DNA of 64,000 nucleotides, from NCBI GenBank assembly GCA_946807835.1, contig OX327690.1, forward strand, positions 13,860,501-13,924,500, given 5' to 3'. The DNA comes from Ailanthus altissimus. Lineage: Eukaryota > Streptophyta > Magnoliopsida > Sapindales > Simaroubaceae. The notes under the pieces were generated by a model. That model saw only the letters and a list, made by a program, of their open reading frames with translations. It ran no database searches and had not been told where the DNA came from. The position numbers and the translations under genes are program-made. This document shows positions 12,121 to 23,437 of the stretch, piece after piece (position 1 is the stretch's first letter; each line of letters begins with the position of its first letter).

Positions 12121-12371
12121 CTCCTCTAAATTTAAATCGTACCTATCTCAAAGAGGTGGGGATATTGTACTCGCATTTGATCTTCACGTTCCCACATCGC
12201 TTCTTCTACCCCATGATTCATCCATAACATATTCACTAAAGGAATGCTTTTATTACGAAGCACTTTCTCTTTCTGATCTAAGATTTACACAGGCTTCTCT
12301 TCGTAGGTCAAATTCTCATCCAATTCTACTGAATGTTCCCTTAGGATGTGCGAAGGATTTGTTAAATACTT
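12121..12371 (-). pseudogene. Integrase C-terminal / chromodomain-like tail
   Basis: Translation of the minus strand after the stop near 12,370 continues the integrase reading frame with SIPLVNMLWMNHGVEEAMWE and then a YPHLFE end, the usual close of chromovirus polyproteins. The segment carries two internal stops besides the terminal one. The tail would target integration to particular chromatin marks in living relatives. Here it is non-functional. Confidence 0.6.
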
Positions 12372-13091
12372 TCATAGCATGGAAACATGAAACACGTCAT
12401 GGATTCTAGCTAAATCTTCGGGTAACCGTAGACGATATGCCACCTCTCCAACTCTTTCAACTATATCGTACAGCCCAATATATCGGGGACTCAGCATTCC
12501 TCTCTTCCCAAATCTTAGTACTCCCTTCCATGGTGATATCTGCAGAAAGATCTTATCACCAATCTGAAACTCCAAGTCTTTTCTCTTATTATCTGCATAA
12601 CTCGTCTGTCTATCATTAGTTATTTTCAATCTGTCTGATAACGTGAATCTTTTTCGAAGTAATCTGGACAATTTTTGGGTCGATCAGCTTTCTTTCACCT
12701 ACCTCATCCAAACAAATTGGAGTCCTACACTTTCGTCCATATCATGCTTCATACGGTGCAATCCCAATGCTAGTCTGATAACAATTATTGTAGGCGAACT
12801 CCATTAGCGGCAGATGAGTATCCAATTCCCCTTAAACTCCATAACACATGCTCTAAGCATATCTTCAAGTGTCTGAATTATCCACTCAGACTGACCATCC
12901 GTCTGTGGATGAAAGGCCGTACTAAAACTCAATTTTGTACCTAGAGCTTTCTGTAAGCTAGGCCAAAATTGAGAAGTGAACCATGGATCCCTGTCTGACA
13001 CAATGGATACTGAAACCCCATAGAGTCGTACCACCTCATCTATGTACAACTGGGCTAATTTATCTAAAGAATAACTGCTTCTAATAGGTAG
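12372..13091 (-). pseudogene. Gypsy integrase, catalytic core right part and C-terminal domain
   Basis: Two open stretches (12,804-13,049 and 12,372-12,671) lie in one frame. The first has the second catalytic aspartate in VSDRDPWFTSQFW and the catalytic glutamate in FHPQTDGQSE. The second has the GDKIFL and GLYDIVERVG region and ends in IHDVFHVSML, typical of the integrase C-terminal domain. The core is cut at 13,091 by the solo LTR and continues at 15,868. At least one stop separates the two stretches. Confidence 0.85.
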
Positions 13092-15867
13092 TGACAGGAC
13101 CCGACTTGAGACCCTCTACTATAGATCCCAGCGGCTCTGCCGGGCACCCCGACGGAAGTTCCTTCGAACCTAACTGGGTAAGTTAAGAAATTTTGCGAGG
13201 CGAACCCCTTTTTAATTCTTGTTACTACTAAGAAGATCTAGTAATATACATGAAAACGACATCTTAGTTTTAAAAACAAACGGACAGAGTTTCTCCTGTT
13301 TTTCAAAAAATCCATATAAACCTGCAAAGAAATTTCACTTCTAATTCCAACCCATCTTAATTCTACCAATTCGGACCTCCGGTCCTTTTCAAATCAAATC
13401 CAACACAACTCAATTATTTTGTGTAAATCACAAAATAAGCATAATCATAAAAAGTAAAAACGATCATCATAAACTGGAAATCTCTTCTTCTTGATTCAAC
13501 ATATACTTACAAATATACATGCCTACAGCTATTATGCATAAAGTAAAGAGTGCTATTAGCACATTTACATGTACAAAAATTATCTTTAGATTCGGCCCAC
13601 TACTTGGCGATAGGAGAATCAACAGCTTGCGTTCTGAGACCTGCACCTGGGAAAGGGGTTTAAAACATAAAACATAAAACGAGTGAGCTAAAGGAGCTCA
13701 GTGAGTGTAAATGAGAATTCAATTACAAGAATATTATACAAAGATAGCAATTTCTAAAGTACATGCAGAAATTATGCTTTTAAAACGGATATAAAATTGT
13801 AAAACGGTTTCTAATATCATATGCTAATGAAATCTTGCCGAGCGGGTTTTATCTACATCTTTGGAAAACTATATTCAAAATCTGTATAACATAATAACTA
13901 TTATGTGCATATAAATGCATAAATGCTATCGGTAAATCGAAAATTAGTAAAATCCTCGCTCGGCTATTTTCTTTCTAAACAGTACCAATGGTAACCCTAA
14001 AGCTCTATACCCACGTAGCGACTCAACTAGCACCGCATATGTGAGTAGGTCACGGGGCACCTTAACTAGCAGCACCCACAGTGACATCTCAAGACATCTC
14101 ACTGGCTATGCATCGGAATCCTACATCGCATGCATATAGCGAGACAATATTCCGTACACATAGAGCGACTCACATGACTTGACATCCCGACTTTCCGGAG
14201 TTAGTGACACACCCCCAAGACCTGCCCATGTGCACGGGATATACCGGCAGGGTCTAATACAATCATCACAACTATAATCTGAGGGTACCAATGGCCTTAA
14301 AACAAATGCAGAAATTTTAAAACTGTTTCACAAATCAATCATGTAAAAGCATGTCTATGAATATATCAAGATCATAAATCATGTTTATGCATCGAAAGCT
14401 CATAAAACATACATAGTCATTGTGCAAAAACATAATAACCGAAAAGTAAAAGAAATGGCAGATTTCCACTCACAACCGCTCCGCGCTCAATTTCGCTCCC
14501 GATTCCTGCTCCCGTTAACGCTCTCGGTTATCCTCACCTACGCGCCATAAATGACATTTAGAACCAAATCGAACACTAGAATCTCATTTAACTACTAAAT
14601 GCCCTAATTAGCATACAAAGCCTGGATATAAACTACTTTCCGATTTTAGTTACGGAGCCATAATCGAAACTAACTCACCATCCAGCGCCCTGAAAATTAT
14701 TGAACACCTTATACTTTGATTGGACATACTTGCCCTTCACCTTTCCAACATGGACAATTATGTCCCATTTTCTTCATTTTTGGGTTTTTTCATCAACCAT
14801 ATACATTCAATTCACAATATGCATCATTTACACACAACAATTCAATCAAAACACCACTCAATTCCTAACTTCCCTAAAGTGGCAGAATTTCACCCTAGGT
14901 TCCAACACATTCCTTTTCTCAATTTCTTGTTCCAATTACAACAAAATCATGCCAATTTCATTCTAAAGCCCTAATTACAATCAATTGAAATCTCTACAAC
15001 AAAATCACCAAAAACCCTAATTCTCACCTTGCCAATTTCTTCAAATTGATGACTCCTTCAAGCTCCACACTAGAATTCAACTCAATCTAAGCCAAGAATA
15101 CACATAAGAACATCAATTAACACATTCTTGAATTCTCACTTATCAAACTCATAAAATATGCTTTTCTTACCTCTTTTTCTTGAATTTCCACTAATAGAGA
15201 CTTCAATTGAGCTTAGGGATTGGTTTGTAACCTTAATTTGGCTTGATTACACATGAAAAATCATGAAAACAAACTTGAATAGTCACTATAGCAGCACCCC
15301 CCTTTGAAGCTCGAATTTCTCTCTTTTTTTTTTGGCTAAGTGTTAGTTTTGATTTCTCTTCAAATTTCTACACACTTCTAACATATATATAGTGCTCCCT
15401 CAATTGACCATTTTGCCCTTCAACTTACTTAAAACTTCTAATTTGCCATTAGTTAAAAACTAATTATGTAATTAGTTCATTTGTAACTATTTAGTTAGAA
15501 TAGTTCAAAGAACTAACTAGAACTTCCAACTAGGCAATCCATGAGATTTCTTCTAATTGGTCCATTCTCTAATATATGGATTATGTTTCTCAATAAAGGC
15601 TTGTTCCATACATAACCCTTAAATGGAAATTCATGTAGTAAATTAGAATTTTCTTTTCCAAGCCAATAGAGAAAAATTATAAAAATATTCTAGGGTCGTC
15701 CGGTGCACCGATCGAGTGTAAAATTACCAAATTAGGTCTAATATCTCTCACGTGCACTATAAAAAAAATATTTCTAATAGGGTTAAAATCGAGTAACCCT
15801 ACGGTGTCTTATTTGTTCTATATCGAAATCTAGGCGCCAATACTACTAATAGGGATTGGATATTACA
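13092..15867 (-). mobile_element. Solo LTR of the same gypsy family, inside integrase
   Basis: This 2,776-bp sequence starts and ends like the flanking LTRs (TGACAGGACCC ... GGATATTACA on the plus map). It is flanked by GGTAG (13,087-13,091) and GGCAG (15,868-15,872), a 5-bp duplication with one change. It interrupts the integrase core between the residues SSHFLP and PIRSSYSLD. It is a separate later insertion of a sister element that then lost its body. The frames at 14,700-14,974 are shadows in LTR DNA. Confidence 0.92.
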
Positions 15868-16181
15868 GGCAGGAAATGGGAAGATTTCATCAGTCTATCA
15901 ACAATTACCCATATTGCATCATTGCCTCTCTGGCTATGCGGAAGTCCTACCACAAAGTCCATCGTTATTCTCTCTCATTTCCACTTTGGAATTAAAAGGG
16001 ATTGCAAGAGTCCTGCAGGTTTCTGATGCTCATCTTTTACTTGCTGACAAATTAGGCATTTTGCAACAAATTTGGCTATATCTTTCTTCATACCCTTCCA
16101 ACAATAATGCTCTTTTAGGGTATGGTACATCTTTGTTCTTCTCGGATTCATAGCATATGTAGAAGAATGAGCTTCTTTCAT
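15868..16181 (-). pseudogene. Gypsy integrase zinc-binding domain and start of core
   Basis: The open stretch 15,975-16,181 carries an HHCC-type zinc domain ending KCLICQQVK, followed by the core start ITMDFVVGLP with the first catalytic aspartate and WVIVDRL. The usual second zinc-binding histidine in YAMHP is asparagine here (YAMNP). A stop lies near 15,972, between PKWK and the core. The frame is the same as the rest of pol. Confidence 0.85.
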
Positions 16182-16223
16182 AATCTCTCTTCTTAACTCA
16201 TTTACATCCAGAACACATAACCT

Positions 16224-16988
16224 CTAACCCAAGGTTACTGCACCATCCTCAGTCACTAAAAGATCATTCCGCTGGCCGGACTCGATTTCACCCTTTAATT
16301 TAACTACCTGTGGATCTTGAGTCTGTAATTCTCTGATCCGATCAACCTGTATTGGACAGACCTGAAATGTGGCTAATAGTGCTCCCGAATCTGACAATTC
16401 TAATTTTACACTTAACAACCTCAATTTCATCAACATTGATAGATAAGTGACCTTCAAGTGAACAATTGAACTATCAAGCTTTCTGCTGAGAGCATCTGCT
16501 ACCATATTAACTTTTCCCGGATGGTACATTAGGGTGCACTCATAATCTTTAATAAGCTCCAACCACCTTCTCTGCCTCATATTCAATTCTTTTTGGGTGA
16601 ACAAATACTGTAGGCTCTTATGATTCGTAAAGATCTTACAAGGAACCCCATACAAATAATGCCTCCAAATTCATAAAGCAAAAACTACTGCAGCTAGTTC
16701 AAGGTCATGTGCAGGATAATTTTGTTCATGCTTCTTTAATTATCTAGAAGCATAGGCTATTACTTTCTTCGTCTGCATCAGCACACAACCTAGACCCTAT
16801 CTGAAAGCATCACAATATATGATAAATTCGTCATTCTCCGACGGAAGTGTAAGCACTAGGGCCAAAGTTAACCTTCACTTTAGCTCTTTGAAACTCTGCT
16901 GGCACGCTCCGACCATACAAACATCTCTTCTTTTTGGGTTAGTTTAGTCAGAGGAGCGGCTATCTTTAAGAATCCCTCTATAAACTTC
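16224..16988 (-). pseudogene. Gypsy RNase H domain
   Basis: The stretch 16,224-16,655 carries [20 protein letters not shown] and [16 protein letters not shown], the conserved C-terminal half of the gypsy RNase H. The N-terminal half, 16,656-16,988, is readable only in pieces with stops, for example the residues around KAYASR. It degrades the RNA strand during reverse transcription in active relatives. The frame matches the flanking domains. Confidence 0.82.
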
Positions 16989-17603
16989 CTATAATACCCC
17001 TACCAAACCCAAGAAACTATGAACCTCCGTCATATTTGTGGGCTGTCTCCAATTCACTATTGCTTCAATCTTTTGGGGATCTACTGTTACCCCTTTTGCA
17101 GAGATTACATGCCCCAAAAATACAACTCTATCTAGCCAGAACTGACATTTACTGAGTTTGGCATACAGCCGATGCTCCCTTAAGGTTTGCAAAACAATCC
17201 TAAGATTTTCTGCATGCTCTTTCTTACTGCTTGAATAAACTAGTATATCATCAATAAATACTATCACAAATCAATCTAAATAGGATCAAAAAACTTTATT
17301 CATGAGATCCATAAAAGCGGCTAGGGCATTAGTCAACCCAAAATGTATAATCAAGAATCCATAATGCTCATATCGGGTCCTAAAGGCCGTCTTAGGAACA
17401 TCTTCCTCCCGGATTTTCAGTTGATGATATCCTGACCTCAGATCTATCTTGGAAAATACTCTGGCTCCCTGTAGCTGATCAAATAAATCATCAATTCTCG
17501 AAAGTGGATATTGATTACACATCGTTACTTTATTCAGTTCCTTGTAATCAATGCATAATCTCATACTTTCATCTTTCTTCTTTACAAACAAAACCGGTGC
17601 CCC
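16989..17603 (-). pseudogene. Gypsy reverse transcriptase
   Basis: Stretch 17,286-17,591 holds [13 protein letters not shown] and [15 protein letters not shown]. Stretch 16,989-17,267 holds the active-site FIDDILVYS box and [11 protein letters not shown]. Between them two stops fall within six codons (17,268-17,285), and a TAG at about 17,601-17,603 precedes the domain. All pieces remain in one frame, so the damage is nonsense substitution rather than frameshift. Strongly typical of Ty3/gypsy. Confidence 0.9.
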
Positions 17604-18344
17604 CTAAGGAGAAGTGGTCGGTCTGATAAAACCCTTATTCACCAACTCTTCTAGCTGAACCTTCAGTTCTTTCAATTCTAAAGAAGCCATTCTATAGGGT
17701 GCTTTGAAAATTGGTTGCGTTCTAGGGGCTACTTCTATTTTAAACTCTATCTCTCTATCTGGAGGTAAGCCCGGTCGATCCTCTAGGAATACATCTGAAA
17801 ACTCTCTAACCACTGAAATATCCTTCAATTTCATTCCACCGTCTCTTACGTCTATGGCATAGACTAAGTACCCTTGACATGACTTCCGAAGCATCTTTCT
17901 TGCCCTCATTACAAACACCATACTGGCAGAAAGTGATTTTTGCATCCCACAAAAAATAACTTTCGTTCCACCTAGGCTACATAATTTGACTTCTTTTCGG
18001 AAGCAATCCACTGAGGCCCCATATTTAGACAACCAATCCATCCCTAAAATCACATCAAACTCACTGATGGCCAGCATAATCAAATCTGCCATAAACTCTT
18101 AGCTGTCAATACTGATTTTACTACCCTTATATACCCTTTCTGTAACAATTGAGTCTCTTGTAGGAAGAGACACTACTACCACACAATCTAATAACTGGGG
18201 CGCTATACTAGAATTTACAGCAAACTCCATAGAAATAAAAGAATGGGTCGCTCCAGGATCTATTAGTACATAAGCATCTCGATCAAAAATTGACATCTTC
18301 CTTGTCACAGCTTCTAAGGCCGCATCCGCCTCCTGTTGGGTCAC
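17604..18344 (-). pseudogene. Gypsy aspartic protease and protease-RT linker
   Basis: The protease motif IDPGATHSFIS appears in 18,099-18,344, with the catalytic aspartate and a proline where many retroviral proteases have serine, a common plant chromovirus variant. The second conserved block FDVILGMDWL follows in 17,604-18,092. A TAA at 18,096-18,098 lies between the two blocks in the same frame. The linker ends in the PPYRM-like region that leads into reverse transcriptase. Confidence 0.87.
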
Positions 18345-19418
18345 CGCAAATACCCTAGCTTAGGTATGTAGTCTGCCTTACGGTCCTCTGAATGATCCTC
18401 TACTAGCTCCCCTACTAGGCTGGCTCGAGCCGCTCGACCTTCTGAATTGGAGACCGCCTCAAATCTGTCCTCAGCCAACACTAGTCTGTCCTAGAGCTGG
18501 TGGTCTATCTTCTGGCCTACTACTAGCTCCATCATTCAGGCAATCTCTCATGTAGTGGCCCTATTGACCACACTTATAACAACCGGTAGTCCCCTTCCTA
18601 CAATTCCCCAGATGGGTCTTGCTGTATTTTTTACACACCGAAAAATTCTTCCAACTCTCCTAAGTGATTCGGAATTCAATCGATGATTGCTGAACGGACA
18701 CTTGACTGGATTGAGCTCCTTAGCTTGATTTCTGACTGCTAGACCATGTAGATCTCTCCTTTATTTGTGTGCATTTACTAGGCCCTCCTCGAGACCTACC
18801 TAACCAACCTCTTTTCTGGCCCTGCTATTTCGGTTTAGGGATGGCCGCCATACTTCTTTTAACCCGAGTTATAGCATCCACCAATGCTCTAAACTGAGTG
18901 TAGGCTATCGATAACACGTACGCCTTGATTTGAGGATTGAGAGCCACTGTAAACCGGTGAGCCTTCTGCTCCTCATTATCGGCTATAAAGGGAACGGCAC
19001 GGAAGAGCTCTGAAAACTTCTTCTCGTACTCTGCCACCGAGACAGAGCCTTGTTCCAGCTTGAAGAACTTTTCTATCTTCGCATCTTTATAACTTTTAGG
19101 GTAGAACTTATTCAGAAATTCCTCTTTGAAAAGCACTCAAGACACCTCATTGGCATTCCTCCTTTGCAAGGCCTTCCACCAATCATTTGCTCCTTCCTTC
19201 AATAGAAATGCGAAGTATACCACCATCTGTTTTTCAGTACATCCCATAACCTGAAATATTTCTTCATTGCTCTCTAACTAGGATAAGGCTCTCTCGGGAT
19301 CTCCAGTACCATCATAAGGCTTAGCGCCCAATTTTTTGGCGCGCTCAATGGACACTCCGGTTTCTCTCGACTATAGGATCATTGCTGCTAGTATCTGAGC
19401 CATCTGAGCTATATTCAT
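18345..19418 (-). pseudogene. Gypsy gag
   Basis: Translation from the ATG at 19,416-19,418 gives MNIAQMAQILAAM, then the capsid-like core ANDWWKALQRR and, in 18,825-19,136, FLNKFYPKSYKDAKIEKFF. A zinc knuckle C-X2-C-X4-H-X4-C lies near 18,541-18,586, but a TAG replaces a codon between the second Cys and the His. Other stops fall near 19,137 and 19,373. The family role is coating genomic RNA in virus-like particles. Here it is broken. Confidence 0.82.
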
Positions 19419-19696
19419 GTTTTCCCCTCTAGCTCAGCAGGTTGAGATGATTCAGAAGGGGTCTGAGGTGTAGGAACATTTACGACTCATTCCCGTACTC
19501 CTCTTCAAATGCAGGACCCTACGCAGTTGCTCTCTTAGTACGTGGGCCTCCACGACGATGCATATTTTCTATAAATTTAGTGATGCAAATGATTATCAAA
19601 TGAAAAGAATTCAATTTACTAAACTTAGAAAAATATGCATGCAATTTCAAGAATCTCATTCTAAAAATGAACTTTTCAACTAAAAACTTCAAAAAT

Positions 19697-19712
19697 CGTG
19701 CTCTAATACCAC
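19697..19712 (-). promoter_or_regulatory. Primer binding site of the gypsy element
   Basis: The reverse complement reads TGGTATTAGAGCACGA, next to the inner edge of the 5' LTR that ends CCTGTCA. It matches the initiator-methionine tRNA type used by chromoviruses, with small changes. Confidence 0.7.
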
Positions 19713-19714
19713 TC

Positions 19715-22446
19715 TGACAGGACCCGCCCTGAGACCCGCTACTGTAGATCCCAGCGGCCCTGTCGGGCACCTCGACAAAAATTCCTCAAAATTTAACTGG
19801 GTAAGTTGAGAAATTCAGGGAGGCAAACCTCTTTTTAGTTCTTGCTATTACTGAGAAAATCTTGCAATATACATGAAAACGACATCTTAATATTAAAAGA
19901 AAAAAAAGGGCAGAGTTTCTCCTGTTTTTCAAAAAATCCATATAAAACCTGCAAAAACATTTCACTTTTATTTCAAACACTTCTCAATAATACCAATTCG
20001 GACCTCCGATCCTTTCCAAACCAAATCCAACACAACGCAATAGTTTCATTTAAATCACAAAATGAGCATACTCATAAAAAGTAAAAACGATCATCATAAT
20101 ATCGAAATCTCTTCTTGTTGGTTCAAAACATACGTACAATTATACATGCCTACCACTACTATGCAGAAAGCAAAGGGTGCTATTTAGCACATTTACATAT
20201 ACAAAAATGATCTTCAAATTTGGCCCACTACTCAGCAATAGGAGAATTGACAGCTTGCGTACCGAGACCTGTACCTGGAAAGGGGGTCTAGAAAAAATAA
20301 AACACAAAATGAGTGAGCTAAAGGAGCTCAGTGAGTATAGTTAAGATTTCAAATAAAATAACATTTTGTGTAGATAGTAAATTCTAAAAGACATGCATAA
20401 ATTATGCTTCTAAAACTCATGTAAAGCTGTAAAACGGTTTCTAACATCATATGCTGATGAAATCTTACCGAGCGAATTTTATCTACATCTTTGGAAAACA
20501 ATATCCAAAATCTATATAACACAATAATTGTCATGTGCATATAAATGCATAAAATGTTATCGGTAGATCGAAAACTAGTAAAGTCCTCGCTCGGCCATTT
20601 TTTTATAAACTGTACCTATGGTAACCCTAAAGCTCTATACTCACGCAGCGACTCAACTAGCACTACACACGTGAGTAAGTCACGGGGCACCTCAACTAGT
20701 TGACCTACAGTGACATCTCAAGATATCTCACTAGCTATACCGCAGAATCTTACATCGCATACATATAGCGAGACAATACCCCGTACACATAAAGCGACTC
20801 ACATGACTCGACATCCCAACTTTCCGGAGTTAATGACACACCCCCTATAACCTACCCATGTGTACTGGATATACCAACCAAGTCTAATACAATCACCATC
20901 ACAATAATCTGAGGGTACCAATGGTCTTTAAAACAGATGGAGTAATTTAAAAACTGTTTCTTAAACCGAACATGTTTTTATGGATATATATCAAGATCAT
21001 AAATTATGTTTATGCATTAAAAGCTCATAAAACATACATTTTTATTATGTAAAAACATAATAACTGAAAGATAAAAGAATTGATAGATTGCCACTCACCG
21101 CCGCTCTAAGCTCAATTTCGTTCCAGATTTTTACTCCCGTTACCGCTCTCGATTTTCTTTACCTACGCGCCATAAATGACATTTAGAACCAAATCGAATG
21201 CTAGAATCTCATTTAACTACTAAACACCCTAATTGGCATACAAAACCCGGATGGATATGACTTTCTGATTTTTATTTAGTCATTCAATCTTATCTAATTT
21301 ACAATCCGACGCCCTAAAAATTTCTTAACAACCTATCACTCTGGTTGGACATAATTTCCCTTCACCTTTCTAAAATGGACAATTATCTCCCATTTTCTTT
21401 ATTTTTGGTTTTTCCATCAACCATATACATTCCATATACATAAGGCACCATTTACACACAACACCTCAATCAAAACACCACTCAATCCCTAACTTCCCTG
21501 AAGTGGCAGAATTTCACCCTAGGTTCCAACACATTTCCTTTCTCAATTTCTTGTTCCAATTACACTAAAATCAAGCCAATTTTATTCTAATGCTCAAATT
21601 ACAACCAATTGAAGTCTCTACATTCAAATCACCAAAAATCCTAATTCTTACCTTGCCAATTTCTTCAAATTGATGACTTCTTCAAGCTCCACACTAGAAT
21701 TCAACTCAATCTAAACCAAGAATACACACAAGAACATCAATTGAAGCAATCTTAAAAGTTCACTTACCTCTTTTTCTTTGGTTTTCAATAATGAATGCTT
21801 CAATTGGGCTTCGAAACTGATATGTGACCTTATTGTAGCTTGATTACACATGAAAAATCATGAAAAAAACTTGAAAGGTCATTGTCTCTTCTAGCTCGAA
21901 TTTGCTCTCTTTTGCTCTAAGTATTTGCTTTTTGATCACTTGAAATTTCTACACACTTCTACCATATATATAGTTATCCATTAATTGACTATTTTGCCCC
22001 TCAACTTACTCTAAATTACTAAATTGTCATTAGTTGGAAACTAAGTATGTAAGTAGTTCCTTTGTAACTATCTAGTTAGAATAGTCCAAGAAACTAATTA
22101 GAATTCCCAACTTTGCAATCTATGAGATTGTTTCTAATTGGTCCATTCTCTAATATATGGATTATGTTTCTTAACAAAGGCTTGTTCCATACATAACCTT
22201 TAAATGAAAATTTATGTAGTAAATTAGAATTCCCTTCCCAAGCCAATAGAGAAAATTTTCAAAAATATTCTAGGGTCGTCCGACGCTCTGATCGAGTGTG
22301 AAATTATCAAATTAGGTCTAATATCTCTCACGCGCACCATAAAGAAAATATTTCTAATAGGGTTAAAATCGGGTAACCTTGCGGTGTCTTCATTACTCTA
22401 TACCGAATCTAGGCGCCAATACTACTAATAGGGATTGGATATTACA
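19715..22446 (-). repeat. 5' LTR of the gypsy element
   Basis: A 2,732-bp LTR with the same termini as 9,326-12,096. It contains the same internal landmarks, such as gagctcagtgag and cgctcggc, at matching places. The outer end GGATATTACA abuts the target duplication AAATT at 22,447-22,451. Frames inside it (19,519-20,540) are not conserved between LTR copies and are not genes. Confidence 0.92.
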
Positions 22447-22887
22447 AAATTGTTTAATCCAGCAATATTCAGCATTACCACGAGAATGCGTGCGTGTCTG
22501 TATTTAAGTGTTAAATACAACAATTAGTAAATAATTATTATTTACTAATTGTATTAGAACACGTGGCGCATTGTTGACCCTTGGTTGAGTTTACCCACGT
22601 GTGAAATTTGGTGGGACCCGCTATGGGGTATACTTGGTAACTATTTATGAGGGGTAAAATGATCATTTCACACAATAATTATTTGATTGTTAAATAATCA
22701 TTAATATCTCATTATAATATTATATTATATATTATTTTATTATATAATATTATTATAATAAATAATGCCATTTAGTTGGCATCCATTTTATATATTTATT
22801 ATTATTTAATATAATAATATTATTTTTCCATAAAAGTGATTTTATTTAATATTATAATATATAATATTATTATTATATTAATGTGAG

Positions 22888-22930
<43 letters not shown>

Positions 22931-23437
22931 ATAGGGGAAAATTGAGAGAAAGGAAATGAATTGCGTTTCCTTTTGGAGCCCAGAAAGAAGAAAAATGAGA
23001 AAACAAAATTGAAAAAACTTTTTGTTTCATTTTTCTCTTGGTGCCATCAGAAGCAATTATGAATTATTTCCAATTCCATTTCCTTTCTTTTTAGAGAAAA
23101 TGAAGAAATATACATAACCGACCATTTAAGAGTTGAAGAGTTAAACTTAGTGCTGGTTATCGGGCTACTGTTCTAGCTCGCCAAGTCCACCGAGTTGGTG
23201 ACTAGAGCTGCCAACGAGTTGGTCTCCATGCAAACTCTGAAAATATACCAGTATAAAGTTACACGTTTAGGTGATTTCTCAACCTTTAAATATAGTAATG
23301 TGATTAACATATTATTAATTGTGTTTATTGCATGTTTAAATGCTTCCGCCGCGTTTAATATGTATATCATACATATTTTAGGCAATAGACACAATTGCAC
23401 ATGCATACACCTACGTGTATTAGATCCCCGACAAAAA
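22447..23437 (+). mobile_element. Copia LTR copy B, right part
   Basis: This resumes the LTR interrupted at 9,325. After an AT-rich part it runs through gttaaacttagtgctgg and cttccgccgcgtttaatatg to acctacgtgtattagatcc near 23,430, a phrase that occurs in inverted orientation at 27,926. Its last 200 bp differ from the end of copy A, so A and B may be sister families. The frames at 23,173-23,509 overlap on opposite strands and carry no known domain. Confidence 0.65.
22887..22930. repeat. (AT)n(TG)n microsatellite
   Basis: About 11 AT units run directly into about 11 TG units, inside the AT-rich part of copia LTR copy B. Likely polymorphic in length. Confidence 0.95.

Larger units (their letters stand above)
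9326..22446 (-). mobile_element. Ty3/gypsy chromovirus-like retrotransposon, 13.1 kb, nested
   Basis: Two long LTRs (9,326-12,096 and 19,715-22,446) bound an internal region coding on the minus strand in the order gag, protease, reverse transcriptase, RNase H, integrase, chromodomain-like tail. The insertion has a perfect 5-bp duplication AAATT (9,321-9,325 and 22,447-22,451) and sits inside copia LTR copy B. The element is dead: many in-frame stops, a mutated zinc-binding residue, and a solo LTR of the same family inside its integrase. The order, the DPGATHSFIS protease motif and the integrase tail fit the Tekay-type chromovirus group by eye. Confidence 0.92.
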
